Counted from the first letter of the stretch, positions 51,502-60,640 are shown. The stretch is DNA of 64,000 nt from Parasalinivibrio latis (GCF_036825535.1 NZ_CP098812.1:1674001-1738000), one strand, 5' to 3'. Notes: generated from the letters alone by a model not told the origin. Translations and numbers: made by a program.

Positions 51502-52004
51502 TACAACACCTCCTTGTTATGTATGGCGTCAGAAACCCCGGGCGCGTATGGTGATACAAACAATTGCCGGGTGCCGTGAATAAACATAAAAAGGAACGCC
51601 AGGCATGTCGCTCCATAGACAAATGTAAACGGAAGGCGCAGAACCGGGGAGGGCCGGTTCCACGACTGCCACGCCATTATTACTGCTAGGTAAAATGTAT
51701 AAGCGATAAAGGCTAATATAATTAATGTCGTGATTTTGTGGAGTACTTTCTGGTATCGAACCGGGAACAGCTCAACGATAACGGGAACGCCGATGTGCAG
51801 TCCCCTGCGAAAACACACCGATGCCCCGAGAAATACCATCCAGGTAAATGCAATGCCGGAAAGCTCTGTCGTCCAAACTGCAGGCTGCTCTGTGATGTAG
51901 CGTGTGAGAACACCCCACAGAACGGAAAACAACACGACACACATGGCGAGGGAGGAGAGCAGGACTTCAGCCTGCCCAACCCAGGTATACAGCTTGTTTG
52001 TCAT
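51501..52004 (-). CDS. dctQ: TRAP transporter small permease, DctQ type
   Basis: Four-helix inner-membrane protein of 167 residues of the DctQ family. VLWGVLTRYITEQPAVWTTEL and ISGIAFTWMVFLGASVCFRRG-like segments match it. ATG 52004 has AAGAGG and lies 9 bases after the dctP stop. The frame opens further to 52061 but overlaps dctP. It joins DctM and the periplasmic DctP. Confidence 0.9.
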   Translation of the reverse strand: MTNKLYTWVGQAEVLLSSLAMCVVLFSVLWGVLTRYITEQPAVWTTELSGIAFTWMVFLGASVCFRRGLHIGVPVIVELFPVRYQKVLHKITTLIILAFIAYTFYLAVIMAWQSWNRPSPVLRLPFTFVYGATCLAFLFMFIHGTRQLFVSPYAPGVSDAIHNKEVL

Positions 52005-52012
52005 GAAGCCTC

Positions 52013-52990
52013 TTAATTGTCGAGAATTTCGCGTACCTTCACGTACAAACCGTCCGACCAAGCCGGGAACTGGCTGTAGACTGACGCAGTGGCCTTGCGG
52101 AATGCGTCGGTATCAACATCCCTGTTTACCTTCACCCCTTCAGACTTGAGCTTTTCTATAAGAGGTTCGGCTGTTTCCGTCGACAACTTTGTCATGTATT
52201 CACCTGCATTGGCAGATTCTTCCAACAAGGCTGTTTGGATATCGGCAGGGAGACCGGCGAAGTAGTCAGCGTTTATTACCAAGCCGATAAACGCTTTGAA
52301 ATGACTGGTTAGAGAGATGTACTTTTTGCTTTCGTACAGTTTTGCTGCATAGATTGAGCCCAGCGGTGCTTCTGCGGCATCAACAACACCGGACGACAAA
52401 CCTGTGTACACTTCAGACCATGCCAGTTGGACACCGCGTCCGCCCATGGCCTTGACGGTCTCTATCCACATTACGTTTGGTGGAACCCGGACACTGACCC
52501 CCTCCAGATCTGAGGGCGTTTTAACCGGTTTGTCTGTGATGATATGACGTTCACCAAACAACCAGTTCATTGAGAGTACTTGGAAGTTACCTTTTTTCTT
52601 GACCTCTTCAACCATGTCCCGGTAGAGGGAAGATTCCAGTATTTTCCTGAAATCCTTCGGGTCGTCGAGCAGGTACGGTCCATTCAGTACGCCAAAATCC
52701 GGCGCATAGTCTGATAAGTATCCGGGGTCAGCAGTCTGTATTACCGGCAGCCCCAGTTTTACCTGTTCATAAACTTCCAGGTTTGTACCTAATTCAGCAT
52801 TAGGGTGAATAGTGATGTTTACTTGGCCCTCTGTGCGCTTTTCTACATTTTCTGCGAAATACTCAAGGGCTTGGTGGAGTGGCTCTTTATTCGAAGTAAC
52901 ATGAGCGAGTTTAAGCTCATATTGTGCTGCGTTAGCTAAAGGAATAAAAGCGAGGAATATTGCCCATAACGCGGTTCTATAACTTCCCAT
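52013..52990 (-). CDS. dctP: TRAP transporter substrate-binding protein, DctP family
   Basis: Periplasmic binding protein of 325 residues with signal peptide (ALWAIFLAFIPLANAAQ). YELKLAHVTSNKEPLHQALEYF and VYEQVKLGLPVIQ are family features, and VRVPPNVMWIETVKAMGG is the DctP region with the conserved arginine used to bind carboxylates. First gene of the dctPQM operon. The 52991-53398 stretch ahead of it contains the promoter and no supported gene. Confidence 0.92.
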   Translation of the reverse strand: MGSYRTALWAIFLAFIPLANAAQYELKLAHVTSNKEPLHQALEYFAENVEKRTEGQVNITIHPNAELGTNLEVYEQVKLGLPVIQTADPGYLSDYAPDFGVLNGPYLLDDPKDFRKILESSLYRDMVEEVKKKGNFQVLSMNWLFGERHIITDKPVKTPSDLEGVSVRVPPNVMWIETVKAMGGRGVQLAWSEVYTGLSSGVVDAAEAPLGSIYAAKLYESKKYISLTSHFKAFIGLVINADYFAGLPADIQTALLEESANAGEYMTKLSTETAEPLIEKLKSEGVKVNRDVDTDAFRKATASVYSQFPAWSDGLYVKVREILDN

Positions 52991-53398
52991 GTCCTAACTC
53001 CTTGTTTCATATTCTCTTGATGCTTTGGGTGAGTGAAAACGAACGTCAAACTGCTCAGTGAGAGTAAAAGTTTTTTGGAATAAGGGATGCAAATTAGAGT
53101 TTATATGCAAAATGTAATTTCATATGCGACACTTAAAGCCTAAAAGCAAGCTGGTTAAAAAACAAGCGGTTCGAGCGGGTGAACTGGTGCATTTGTGAGA
53201 CAAAAGTGAGTTATAGGCAAACTAAGCTGAAAATGATGAAAAAGAGAGGACTGTTCGGAAGATAGGAACTGCCAATAGGGCAAGTTTGTTCCAATTGTAT
53301 TTAAAAACTGGTTTTGCCAATGACAGGGAAAATAGAAGTTGGAATCGTGGTTTACAAAATACCCATGATCGCAAGTCTGGACCGGCAAGGAGAGTGCG

Positions 53399-53773
53399 AT
53401 GGATTCGAAAATTACCGAAATTGGGCAAATTGCCGTAACGGTGCGTGATGTGGGGATTTCCCTGACCTTCTATAGAGACATACTTGGTCTGGAATTACTG
53501 TTTTCTCCGACAGAAAACTTGGCGTTTTTACAATGCGGTGCCACCCGAATCATGTTAACGACGCCGCAGGGAGCGGGAGAGGTAGGAAAAAACTCTATTC
53601 TGTACTTCAAAGTGACAGATATAGGGAACCAGTTTCAATCTATGGTGCACAAAGGCGCCACTCCAGAACGTGAGCCTCAGATTGCCGCCCAGATGCCCGA
53701 TCATGATCTTTGGATTGGATTTTTGAAAGACCCGGATGGAAACCTTGTCGGTTTGATGGAAGAAAAGTGCTGA
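53399..53773 (+). CDS. VOC family (glyoxalase/bleomycin-resistance fold) protein
   Basis: VOC-fold protein of 124 residues. GQIAVTVRDVGISLTFYRDILGLEL begins the module, and DPDGNLVGLMEE ends it with a likely metal-binding glutamate. The fold serves lyases, dioxygenases and resistance proteins, and no substrate is indicated. AAGGAGAG precedes the ATG. It converges with a second VOC gene. Confidence 0.88.
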   Translation: MDSKITEIGQIAVTVRDVGISLTFYRDILGLELLFSPTENLAFLQCGATRIMLTTPQGAGEVGKNSILYFKVTDIGNQFQSMVHKGATPEREPQIAAQMPDHDLWIGFLKDPDGNLVGLMEEKC

Positions 53774-53847
53774 TACTACGAAGTGTCAGGTTCGAGAGAA
53801 AACACGACTGGCAAATATGGTTGATTTCTTCTGCTGTGGTGGCGCGA

Positions 53848-53881
53848 TAAGCAGTTCACCCATTGTGGTGCGAACTGCTTA
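53848..53881. terminator. hairpin between two convergent VOC genes
   Basis: TAAGCAGTTC and GAACTGCTTA form a 10-bp stem with an inner CACC/GGTG pair. No long T run. Probably ends both transcripts. Confidence 0.5.
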
Positions 53882-53894
53882 AATCCAGGTTGCG

Positions 53895-54278
53895 CTATTG
53901 CATCGAATGAATACCGATACGATTGCCTTCCGAATCAACGAAATGGGCAATGTAGCCAATTTCGTCACCCAGATGGGTTTTCGGCAACAGGACTTTCCCG
54001 CCCGCCGGCTCTACTTTTGACAATGCTGTAGTGAGGTCATCACAGCCGTTTAAATAGACCAGGCTGCCTTCACCGGATGGTGAGTAACCCATCCCGCAAA
54101 CAACTGAGCCTGAGACAAGACCTTGGTTTCCGTGTGGAAACAGCCCATGTTTTAGACCGGCCAGTTCTATTGCTTCAATATTGATATCAAGGATTGTCTG
54201 GTAAAAGGTTACTGCACGTTCAAAATCAGTCGCCGGGATTTCAAACCATACAGCAATGTTGCTGTTTTTTATGTCCAT
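53895..54278 (-). CDS. VOC family protein
   Basis: VOC-fold protein of 127 residues with WFEIPATDFERAVTFYQTIL at the start and FVDSEGNRIGIHSM at the end. These resemble the YaeR/PhnB-like small VOC proteins. Start taken at ATG 54278, since GGAG stands 8 bases before. An ATG at 54284 is closer than is usual. Substrate unknown. Confidence 0.87.
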   Translation of the reverse strand: MDIKNSNIAVWFEIPATDFERAVTFYQTILDINIEAIELAGLKHGLFPHGNQGLVSGSVVCGMGYSPSGEGSLVYLNGCDDLTTALSKVEPAGGKVLLPKTHLGDEIGYIAHFVDSEGNRIGIHSMQ

Positions 54279-54347
54279 TTCCATTTCTCCACTGTTGCGT
54301 TCAATTGACAGTGGGAAGGATATAGGAGCCCTGCTGACAGCATTGTG

Positions 54348-56687
54348 TCAGTAGAGTTCTGCTCTCACACTTTTATCATCCCAATCCCGGCTTCCTGAAA
54401 AGCGCTTCAATATTCGCCCGTTTCCCCCAACCAAAACGGAGCTTGGAAAACCGGTAACTTGCCATTTTGTGGCGCTTTTGCCATCCGGGTCGAGGATGAC
54501 GGGAAGGGACAACGGGTAATCGTGGAGAAACTGCCGGACAGCATTTTCCGGCTCACCAACATTGATGATTTTAAGCGCAATGCCCCGGTTATCAAGATGC
54601 GGCGAAAGGGATTCAAATTTTGGCAATTCTTCCCGGCACGGCGCGCACCAGGTGGCCCAGAAATGGAGCAGGGTGGGTTTGCCTTTGTCAACGAGTGTAT
54701 CGGTACCGGCAAGTGGCAATAACGTCGGCGGCTTATTTTGTAAAGCCCGGATGCCAACATCACTGACGGGGGCTGCGAATGCATCGGCCACCAATTCATC
54801 TACATTACTCCCTGTCAGGGAGAGCAGAAAGGCGTTGAGGTCATCCATTTCTTGCACTGAAAGCCCAAGAGGTCTGATCAACGGGCTCAAGCCGGGGTTG
54901 GGAATGCCGCCTCGGTTATAAAATTCAATGACATCCTTCAGCGTACCCAGACTGCCATCGTGCATATAGGGGGCGGTCAGGGAGATATTCCTGAGGCTGG
55001 GAGTACGGTATTTCCACCGGTCAGCGGGGTTTTGGGTGATTTCATAGCGGCCGAGATCCTGTGGTGGGGGTTCACTGACCGGGGCTATGACATCCGGATC
55101 AATTTCCAGTGTGATGCCGGGGGCGACAAGCACGGGGACAGGTTTATTGTTTAACCCCATGGAATTGGCAAAACCGATGCCGGTGTTGTGAAGGTCAAAA
55201 TCGCTGAAAAGTGTGCCGGAATCATTCAGGGTATGACAGGCACTGCACCCCGCTTTGCCGGTAAACAAGTGGTATCCGCGTTGCTCCTTTTCGTCCAGGG
55301 ATTTGCTCTCATTGCCATAAAACCAGCGGTCAAACCGAGAGTTGGCAGAGAGCAGGGCGGACATGTAGGCCGCCAGTGCGTTCCCAAGTGTTTGCATCGA
55401 AAGAGGCTGGTTAAACGCTATCTCAAACAGGTTGTTGTAGTCCGGCAAGCTTCGGATTTTATTCAGCACGTACCCCACAGACGGGTTGGCCATTTCATTT
55501 CGGGCAAGAAGAGGTGACCAGATTTGCTCGGCGAGCTTGGTATCCCTGCTGTCATGGAAATACGCTGGAAATAGCGCGGTATTGAAAAGGGCAGGTGCGT
55601 TGCGTCGGATGGTACGCCCCTCCACACCGACCGGGGTACGCAGCTCGTTGTTGGTAAAACCTTGCTCGGGAATGTGGCACATGGCGCAGGAGAAGGTGTC
55701 GTTCAGCGAAAGCCGTCGGTCATAGAAAAGTTTCCGGCCAAGGTTGATGCGGTTAACAGTGACTGTCCCTGTAAGCCTGCCTACTGTCCCTGTAAGCCTG
55801 CCTGGTAGGTTTGGTAAACCAAGGGGAGGATCTTCCAGGATTCCAAGCAGGTCAGCAGGCTTCCCGGTACGGTCTGCCAGCGCCAGTGCATCTGTCTGGT
55901 ATTCGCCGGATTCATACCCTTGTTTGCTGTCACCTGGGCGGGAGAGGCGGTTTTCAGCGGCCAACCTTCCCTGGATGTTCTGGTTTGAAGATGATTCAAG
56001 CATCAGGGTTTCAACGTCCGCCAGAAGGACATCAGCATGAAGGAAACCCACACTGTAGATATTTCGTATCTGCTGTTCCGGATCGATGAGGTAAACACGC
56101 AATACGTGGGAAAAATCCGGTGCATTGTGTCCACCTTGAGAGAGGGTTTTCTGGATCTCCTGGTCGAAACCGGTCAGGAGAGGGGAAAGTGATGCTTCAT
56201 TCTCTGTGGTAAGAAATGCCCATTTCCCGGCTTTTCCAGCGTAGGAGAAGTTTTGTTGGAAGGCTTTTAGATTACCCGGTGTATCAAAAGCCGGGTCGAA
56301 GCTAAGACTAAACAGTTGCAGGTCCCTGGCAAGTTGGGGTGAGGTCTGCATTCGGGTTTTGATTTGGTTAAAAACATGGAATGCGAGCGGGCAGCCGCCG
56401 ACATCGCTGCACCGGGTATATATAAAACTCAGCAACGTATATTTACCGCTAAGCAGGTTGGAAAGCCGTTCAGGTTTCCCTTCTGTATTGAGAACAGTGC
56501 CATCAGCGGCAGGTTTAATTGGGGGCAGGGCATAGCTTCCTGGATCAGGGATACGGTAAGGCAACGGGCCATACCCCAATGCCGGCGCTGCCCCATTAAC
56601 TGGCTGGGCAAAGCACCAGAAAACCAGCAACACCGTCAGGTATGTTGCCGGCTTATGTTTCAGGGACGAATGGATACAGGTAACCAA
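54348..56687 (-). CDS. SCO1 / di-heme MauG-CcP / TlpA-thioredoxin fusion protein
   Basis: A 779-residue exported protein with three modules. Residues about 50-230 are SCO1/SenC-like: a C93...C99 pair (YTRCSDVGGCP) and histidine H194 (APDFSHVLRVYLID) are the copper ligands. Residues 310-625 are a di-heme MauG/cytochrome c peroxidase with heme motifs CAMCH (334-338) and CSACH (481-485). Residues 665-779 are TlpA-like with WCAPC (681-684). The cysteine spacing C-x5-C in SCO1 is longer than the usual C-x3-C. The start is uncertain: TTG 56687 is the first in-frame candidate and gives a signal peptide. It lies 14 bases after mtoX and may mature it. Confidence 0.88.
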   Translation of the reverse strand: MVTCIHSSLKHKPATYLTVLLVFWCFAQPVNGAAPALGYGPLPYRIPDPGSYALPPIKPAADGTVLNTEGKPERLSNLLSGKYTLLSFIYTRCSDVGGCPLAFHVFNQIKTRMQTSPQLARDLQLFSLSFDPAFDTPGNLKAFQQNFSYAGKAGKWAFLTTENEASLSPLLTGFDQEIQKTLSQGGHNAPDFSHVLRVYLIDPEQQIRNIYSVGFLHADVLLADVETLMLESSSNQNIQGRLAAENRLSRPGDSKQGYESGEYQTDALALADRTGKPADLLGILEDPPLGLPNLPGRLTGTVGRLTGTVTVNRINLGRKLFYDRRLSLNDTFSCAMCHIPEQGFTNNELRTPVGVEGRTIRRNAPALFNTALFPAYFHDSRDTKLAEQIWSPLLARNEMANPSVGYVLNKIRSLPDYNNLFEIAFNQPLSMQTLGNALAAYMSALLSANSRFDRWFYGNESKSLDEKEQRGYHLFTGKAGCSACHTLNDSGTLFSDFDLHNTGIGFANSMGLNNKPVPVLVAPGITLEIDPDVIAPVSEPPPQDLGRYEITQNPADRWKYRTPSLRNISLTAPYMHDGSLGTLKDVIEFYNRGGIPNPGLSPLIRPLGLSVQEMDDLNAFLLSLTGSNVDELVADAFAAPVSDVGIRALQNKPPTLLPLAGTDTLVDKGKPTLLHFWATWCAPCREELPKFESLSPHLDNRGIALKIINVGEPENAVRQFLHDYPLSLPVILDPDGKSATKWQVTGFPSSVLVGGNGRILKRFSGSRDWDDKSVRAELY
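55762..55803. repeat. perfect 21-bp tandem duplication inside the fusion gene
   Basis: The unit beginning ACTGTCCCTGTAAGCC occurs twice in a row, at 55762-55782 and 55783-55803. In the protein it gives GRLTGTV twice (residues 296-309) in the linker between the SCO1 and heme modules. The frame is kept. Confidence 0.9.
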
Positions 56688-56701
56688 CGGCAGTCCCGGT
56701 G

Positions 56702-58066
56702 TTACTGAGAGCCGACGCTCGCCAGAAGATCGTTATCGTCGGTCTTGAGCCCCGGTTTGTTGGTGATGTTATACAGCGAGTACGCACCGAACCGCATTTG
56801 GTGCGGGCGGCCCAATTTTTCAGCTTCAAAGTCAATGGCAAACTGCTCGTTCAATTGTGTGCCATCCCATGTGTAAGCTTTGAAGTACTGGTCACCGGCG
56901 TCTCCTTTTTTGTCCCAACGGGATAGCAGTGAAGATGTGTAGTACACCCTTTTTCCGTCCCAGCTTTGGGAAGCCATGTTGACCTGTTTACCGATAGATT
57001 TTTCATATACCTGTTTCGGGTTAAACGGATCTGACATATCAAAGAAGCGGGATTTTCCATCCATAAAGGTATTGATCCAAAGTCCCTTGTCATCGGCAGT
57101 CAGGGATATGTCGACGGGAAGCGGTACCTTGGATGCATCACCGATATCGGCCACGGCTTTGGCTTGCCAGCCGGATTGCTTGTCTTCGTATATCAGCCAT
57201 AGCTTTGACGTCAGTGCTGTGGTGGTTACGCACCAGTCATTGCTTGGGGACCAGGCGCATCGAACTTCGAGCGGCGCACCGGGAACATCAAAGATTTTCT
57301 TGGGTTGCCGGGCATGAAGATCCCAAACAACCACAGTGTTGCCAAAACGCTTCATGGCTTCCGGGTCTTTCAGCATCTTGCCGAAATCCATCATGTAGTT
57401 TGACCAGCCGGTAAAGGATGAGGTTACCAATACATTGCGGCGGGGCAGTGCGCGGATGTCGTAGCCGTACCCGTCTGCGTACTTACCGGTTTTCACTGCT
57501 CCTTCAAGGTTTTGGTCTGTTGGCATCCAGTAGGTTGCGAGGTATTTCCCTTCGTTCGAGTACTCGACCAATGCGGTCCGGCCGCCATGGTCTTTGTTGT
57601 TTGACAGCCCGGTGACAAGCATTCTTCCCGGCATGGCGTAAGTGGTATGTGGCCCGACAACCCCACCGGAACGGGATACGAAATCGGTCACGGTATGTTT
57701 AAGGCTTGGTTTGGCCGGGTCAGAGGAGACATCAAAAATAAAGATTTTGTTGGTATCCAGGCCTCCTGCCCAAAGGTATTTGCGGTCATCGGTGAAGCCG
57801 GAATGGTGGGCCTCATTGCGCCCGCCAACTGAAAGCGTATGGACGATTTTTCCGTAGTTTTCAGAGTCCGGGTTCACGTCAACAGTAACCAGTTTATCCT
57901 GTCCGTCGCCAAGCCCTTCTTTGCCAAGGGTCCATACGTAGACAAAATCTTCCTGTCCGGTGATTTTTGCCATGTAGGGTGACATGCAGGTTTCATCAGT
58001 CAGAGCCGGGGTGGAGACAAGGGTACCGGTCAATACAGCCGCAGCACTTAGAACTTTCCTTTTCAT
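56702..58066 (-). CDS. mtoX: methanethiol oxidase, SBP56 family
   Basis: Copper-dependent enzyme of 454 residues that oxidises methanethiol to formaldehyde, hydrogen sulfide and hydrogen peroxide. The signal peptide (KVLSAAAVLTGTLVSTPALT) sends it to the periplasm. DETCMSPYMAKITGQEDFVY is the bacterial start of the family, and NEAHHSGFTDDRKYLWAGGL and GPHTTYAMPGRMLVTGL are core beta-propeller segments. AAAGGA precedes the ATG. In known clusters it sits beside SCO1 and MauG genes, and here these are fused in the next gene. It would use methanethiol released from dimethylsulfoniopropionate or methionine. Confidence 0.93.
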   Translation of the reverse strand: MKRKVLSAAAVLTGTLVSTPALTDETCMSPYMAKITGQEDFVYVWTLGKEGLGDGQDKLVTVDVNPDSENYGKIVHTLSVGGRNEAHHSGFTDDRKYLWAGGLDTNKIFIFDVSSDPAKPSLKHTVTDFVSRSGGVVGPHTTYAMPGRMLVTGLSNNKDHGGRTALVEYSNEGKYLATYWMPTDQNLEGAVKTGKYADGYGYDIRALPRRNVLVTSSFTGWSNYMMDFGKMLKDPEAMKRFGNTVVVWDLHARQPKKIFDVPGAPLEVRCAWSPSNDWCVTTTALTSKLWLIYEDKQSGWQAKAVADIGDASKVPLPVDISLTADDKGLWINTFMDGKSRFFDMSDPFNPKQVYEKSIGKQVNMASQSWDGKRVYYTSSLLSRWDKKGDAGDQYFKAYTWDGTQLNEQFAIDFEAEKLGRPHQMRFGAYSLYNITNKPGLKTDDNDLLASVGSQ

Positions 58067-58207
58067 CGTGCAAATCCTTTAGGCTTTTTGCTTAGATCTT
58101 TTGATCCTAATCTAGTGTGTAAGGAAATCTATTGCGTAAAGGGGATTCACTTTTCCTGTATGCCAACAGTCCTGAAGATCTGACTGACGAGCCTGACTGA
58201 TTGGTTC

Positions 58208-58453
58208 TTACTCTCGCCTGACCGCTGCCATCATCCAGGAGGCACTTTTTTCTACCCGCAGGTTGGCAATTTTTTCCGGCTTGACACCGATGTCATCGAG
58301 AAGGTAATCCGGATACACCAGTAACTGATCCATAGCGTGTTTGTTCGCCTTACGGTCTTTCCTCGCTTTCCATTTCTGAGACAAAGCATCAATTATTTTC
58401 TTATAAATCGATAAAGCCAGTGCCTGAAAACTGATGTGTGATACCTGGTTCAT
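58208..58453 (-). CDS. DUF1127-like small protein
   Basis: An 81-residue basic protein. The C-terminal segment QLLVYPDYLLDDIGVKPEKI resembles the conserved end of DUF1127/YjiS proteins (a short arginine- or lysine-rich helical family linked in other bacteria to RNA turnover or metabolic control). No signal or membrane segment. AGGAGAGG gives a strong binding site. Divergent from a LysR gene, so probably regulated with the mtoX cluster. Confidence 0.7.
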   Translation of the reverse strand: MNQVSHISFQALALSIYKKIIDALSQKWKARKDRKANKHAMDQLLVYPDYLLDDIGVKPEKIANLRVEKSASWMMAAVRRE

Positions 58454-58477
58454 GATGCCTCTCCTTTGGTTCAGTGA

Positions 58478-58493
58478 AACGAAAGGTTTCGTT
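58478..58493. promoter_or_regulatory. palindrome between DUF1127-like and LysR genes
   Basis: AACGAAAGGTTTCGTT is an exact dyad of 7-bp arms around GG. It lies 25 bases upstream of the DUF1127-like start and 91 bases upstream of the divergent LysR gene, a usual place for a LysR operator. Confidence 0.5.
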
Positions 58494-58583
58494 GGGGAAA
58501 GATTCAGTACAGGTTAATCATCGGTTGATTTTTAAGCGGTAACAAACGAGGATTTATATAGGGCAGTTAAGAATATCTAAGTC

Positions 58584-59492
58584 ATGGAAGAGCGTTTACC
58601 TCCACTCAATGCCCTCAGGGCTTTTGAAAGTACGGCCCGTCACCTCAGCATCAAAAAAGCTGCTGAAGAACTTTTTGTCACCCCTGCTGCAGTCAGCCAG
58701 CAAATTAAAATGCTGGAAAACTATCTCGAAACTCAATTGTTCGAAAGGAAGATCCGCTCTATTGCCCTTACCGAAGACGGATCAAAACTGTTTCCCTATG
58801 CGGAAGAAGGCTTTTCCAAGCTGGAAGAGGGTATCCGGCAACTTCGCCGGACAATGGAGAGCAACGAACTGGTTGTCAGTGTGTCACCCACGTTTGCTGC
58901 CAAGTGGCTTCTGCCGAGGTTAGGTATTTTCAACAAAGCGTATCCCCAGTACCGCTTGCGTATTGACGCCAGTGACAATTTAGTCAGTTTCAGGAATGAC
59001 GGTGTCGATGTGGCGTTGCGCTATGGGCAGGGCAATTATCCGGGGGTGCACTGCGAGTGTCTGATGGAAGAGGTGGTTGTGCCGGTCTGCAGCCCAACAC
59101 TGGCTGACGACGTCCATCCTATTAATAAACCGGAAGACCTCCGCCACCACGTGCTGCTTAGAAATTCCTGGCAGATAGGGCAGGAAAACGCACCCTGCTG
59201 GGGAATGTGGTTACGGGCGGCGGGTGTAAGCGGTATCGACCCGGATGCGGGCCATAACTTCTCTACCGAATTCCTGGCGGTCCAAGCAGCCATTGAAGGG
59301 CAGGGGGTGGCCCTGACGGCAAAGGCCCTGGTGGACAGGGATATCCGAGCAGGGAGGTTAATTTTCCCCTTTGATGATACGCACGCCCAGCCAGCAAAAT
59401 TTTGCTATTTTCTGGTCTGTCCTGAAGCACACCTCCGTAATAAGAAGGTTCGGGCTTTCAGGGACTGGATATTTGAGGAGCTGAAAAGATAG
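58584..59492 (+). CDS. LysR family regulator, GcvA-like
   Basis: Regulator of 302 residues. It begins with LPPLNALRAFESTARHLSIKKAAEELFVTPAAVSQQI, the GcvA-type helix-turn-helix, and the effector domain starts near ELVVSVSPTFAAKWLLPRL. It stands divergent from the DUF1127-like gene and the mtoX unit and probably controls one of them, perhaps in response to a sulfur or amino-acid signal. Its last 35 bases overlap the 3' end of the ABC ATPase gene on the other strand. Confidence 0.9.
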   Translation: MEERLPPLNALRAFESTARHLSIKKAAEELFVTPAAVSQQIKMLENYLETQLFERKIRSIALTEDGSKLFPYAEEGFSKLEEGIRQLRRTMESNELVVSVSPTFAAKWLLPRLGIFNKAYPQYRLRIDASDNLVSFRNDGVDVALRYGQGNYPGVHCECLMEEVVVPVCSPTLADDVHPINKPEDLRHHVLLRNSWQIGQENAPCWGMWLRAAGVSGIDPDAGHNFSTEFLAVQAAIEGQGVALTAKALVDRDIRAGRLIFPFDDTHAQPAKFCYFLVCPEAHLRNKKVRAFRDWIFEELKR

Positions 59493-60603
59493 CTTGGGGA
59501 TTAGACGACGGGTATCTCGGTTTGTCCACACTCACCCTTAGGCCATGGGTGACAAAAAGGTGAGTGTTTGCCAGTCGCCCGTATACCGTTAGCGGGTGGT
59601 CGGTTTCAAATTCGATTTCCTCCCCGCATTTCACCACCACTTCCTGGTCGTCGAAATAGAGGTAGAGGTAGCTTTCACTGCCAAGTTTCTCAATAGCAAA
59701 CAATTTGGCTGTAAAGGTGTAATCAGCATGCTCGGGTGAGAGGCTGAGGTGCTCAGGTCTAACCCCGAGATACATTTTGGGTGTAGTTTCGCTTCCGGGA
59801 ATCAGTTCTACGGTGAGTAGCTGGTCACCGAGCCGTACACTTGCGTTCCCTTCTGAAACCTCAACCTTTTTTACCCGCATAAAATTCATAGCCGGCATGC
59901 CGATGAAGCTGGCGACAAAGCGGTTAACCGGGTTATGGAACAGGGTCATCGGGGAGCCCTGCTGCTCAATCCTCCCTTTATTAAGCACCACAATTCTGTC
60001 AGCCAGCGTCATGGCTTCAGTCTGGTCGTGGGTAACGTAAATCATGGTGGATTTAAGCCGCTGCTTGAGCTTTATCAGCTCCAAACGCATTCCAACGCGC
60101 AGGGCAGCATCAAGGTTGGACAGGGGTTCATCGAGCAGGAAAAGAGTCGGGTCCCGGCTTATCGCCCGGCCGATTGCCACCCGTTGTCGCTGGCCTCCGG
60201 AGAGTTCTCTGGGTTTGCGGTCCAGAAGGTGGCCAATTTGCAGTGCTTCTGCGGTACGCCTGACGGTCTGCCGGATTTCATTTTTCGGCATACCGGCTAT
60301 TTCCAGCCCAAAACCGATATTTCTCTCAACCGTCATATGGGGGTAAAGGGCATAGGACTGGAAAACCATGGCAATGCCTCTGTCAGCAGGCTCGCCGGAG
60401 GTTACATCTTCACCGTCGATGAAGACTCTGCCGTCTGTTACCCGTTCCAGTCCGGCGATGATGCGGAGCAAGGTAGATTTACCGCAGCCGGAAGGCCCCA
60501 CCAGAACGCAAAATTCGCCATCGGGAATTTCCAGGTCGATTGGAGGAATAACTAAATTGTTTCCAAATATCTTGCTGACATTATCCAATTTCAGCGTTGC
60601 CAT
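59458..60603 (-). CDS. sugar ABC transporter ATPase, MalK/UgpC type
   Basis: ATPase of 381 residues with Walker A GPSGCGKS, signature LSGGQ, Walker B FLLDEPLSNLDA and a C-terminal TOBE domain (GVRPEHLSLS). The form is the MalK/UgpC/SmoK group, which drives uptake of maltose, glycerol phosphate or polyols. GGAGGG precedes the ATG. It is the last gene of the sugar operon. The last residues overlap the LysR gene on the other strand by 35 bases. Confidence 0.93.
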   Translation of the reverse strand: MATLKLDNVSKIFGNNLVIPPIDLEIPDGEFCVLVGPSGCGKSTLLRIIAGLERVTDGRVFIDGEDVTSGEPADRGIAMVFQSYALYPHMTVERNIGFGLEIAGMPKNEIRQTVRRTAEALQIGHLLDRKPRELSGGQRQRVAIGRAISRDPTLFLLDEPLSNLDAALRVGMRLELIKLKQRLKSTMIYVTHDQTEAMTLADRIVVLNKGRIEQQGSPMTLFHNPVNRFVASFIGMPAMNFMRVKKVEVSEGNASVRLGDQLLTVELIPGSETTPKMYLGVRPEHLSLSPEHADYTFTAKLFAIEKLGSESYLYLYFDDQEVVVKCGEEIEFETDHPLTVYGRLANTHLFVTHGLRVSVDKPRYPSSNPQAIFSAPQISSP

Positions 60604-60625
60604 GGTTGCCCTCCATCTGCTTTAG

Positions 60626-60640
60626 AATGGTGTCTGTCCC
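60626..60640. repeat. dispersed repeat copy X1
   Basis: AATGGTGTCTGTCCC, one change from copy R4 near the transposase. It lies in the 52-base gap between the ATPase start and the end of the kinase gene. Confidence 0.75.

Noticed and set aside
53155..53388. Minus-strand frame of 77 codons between dctP and the VOC gene
   Set aside because: Composition (many F, H, P, Q) looks non-coding, and no start site or terminator is seen.
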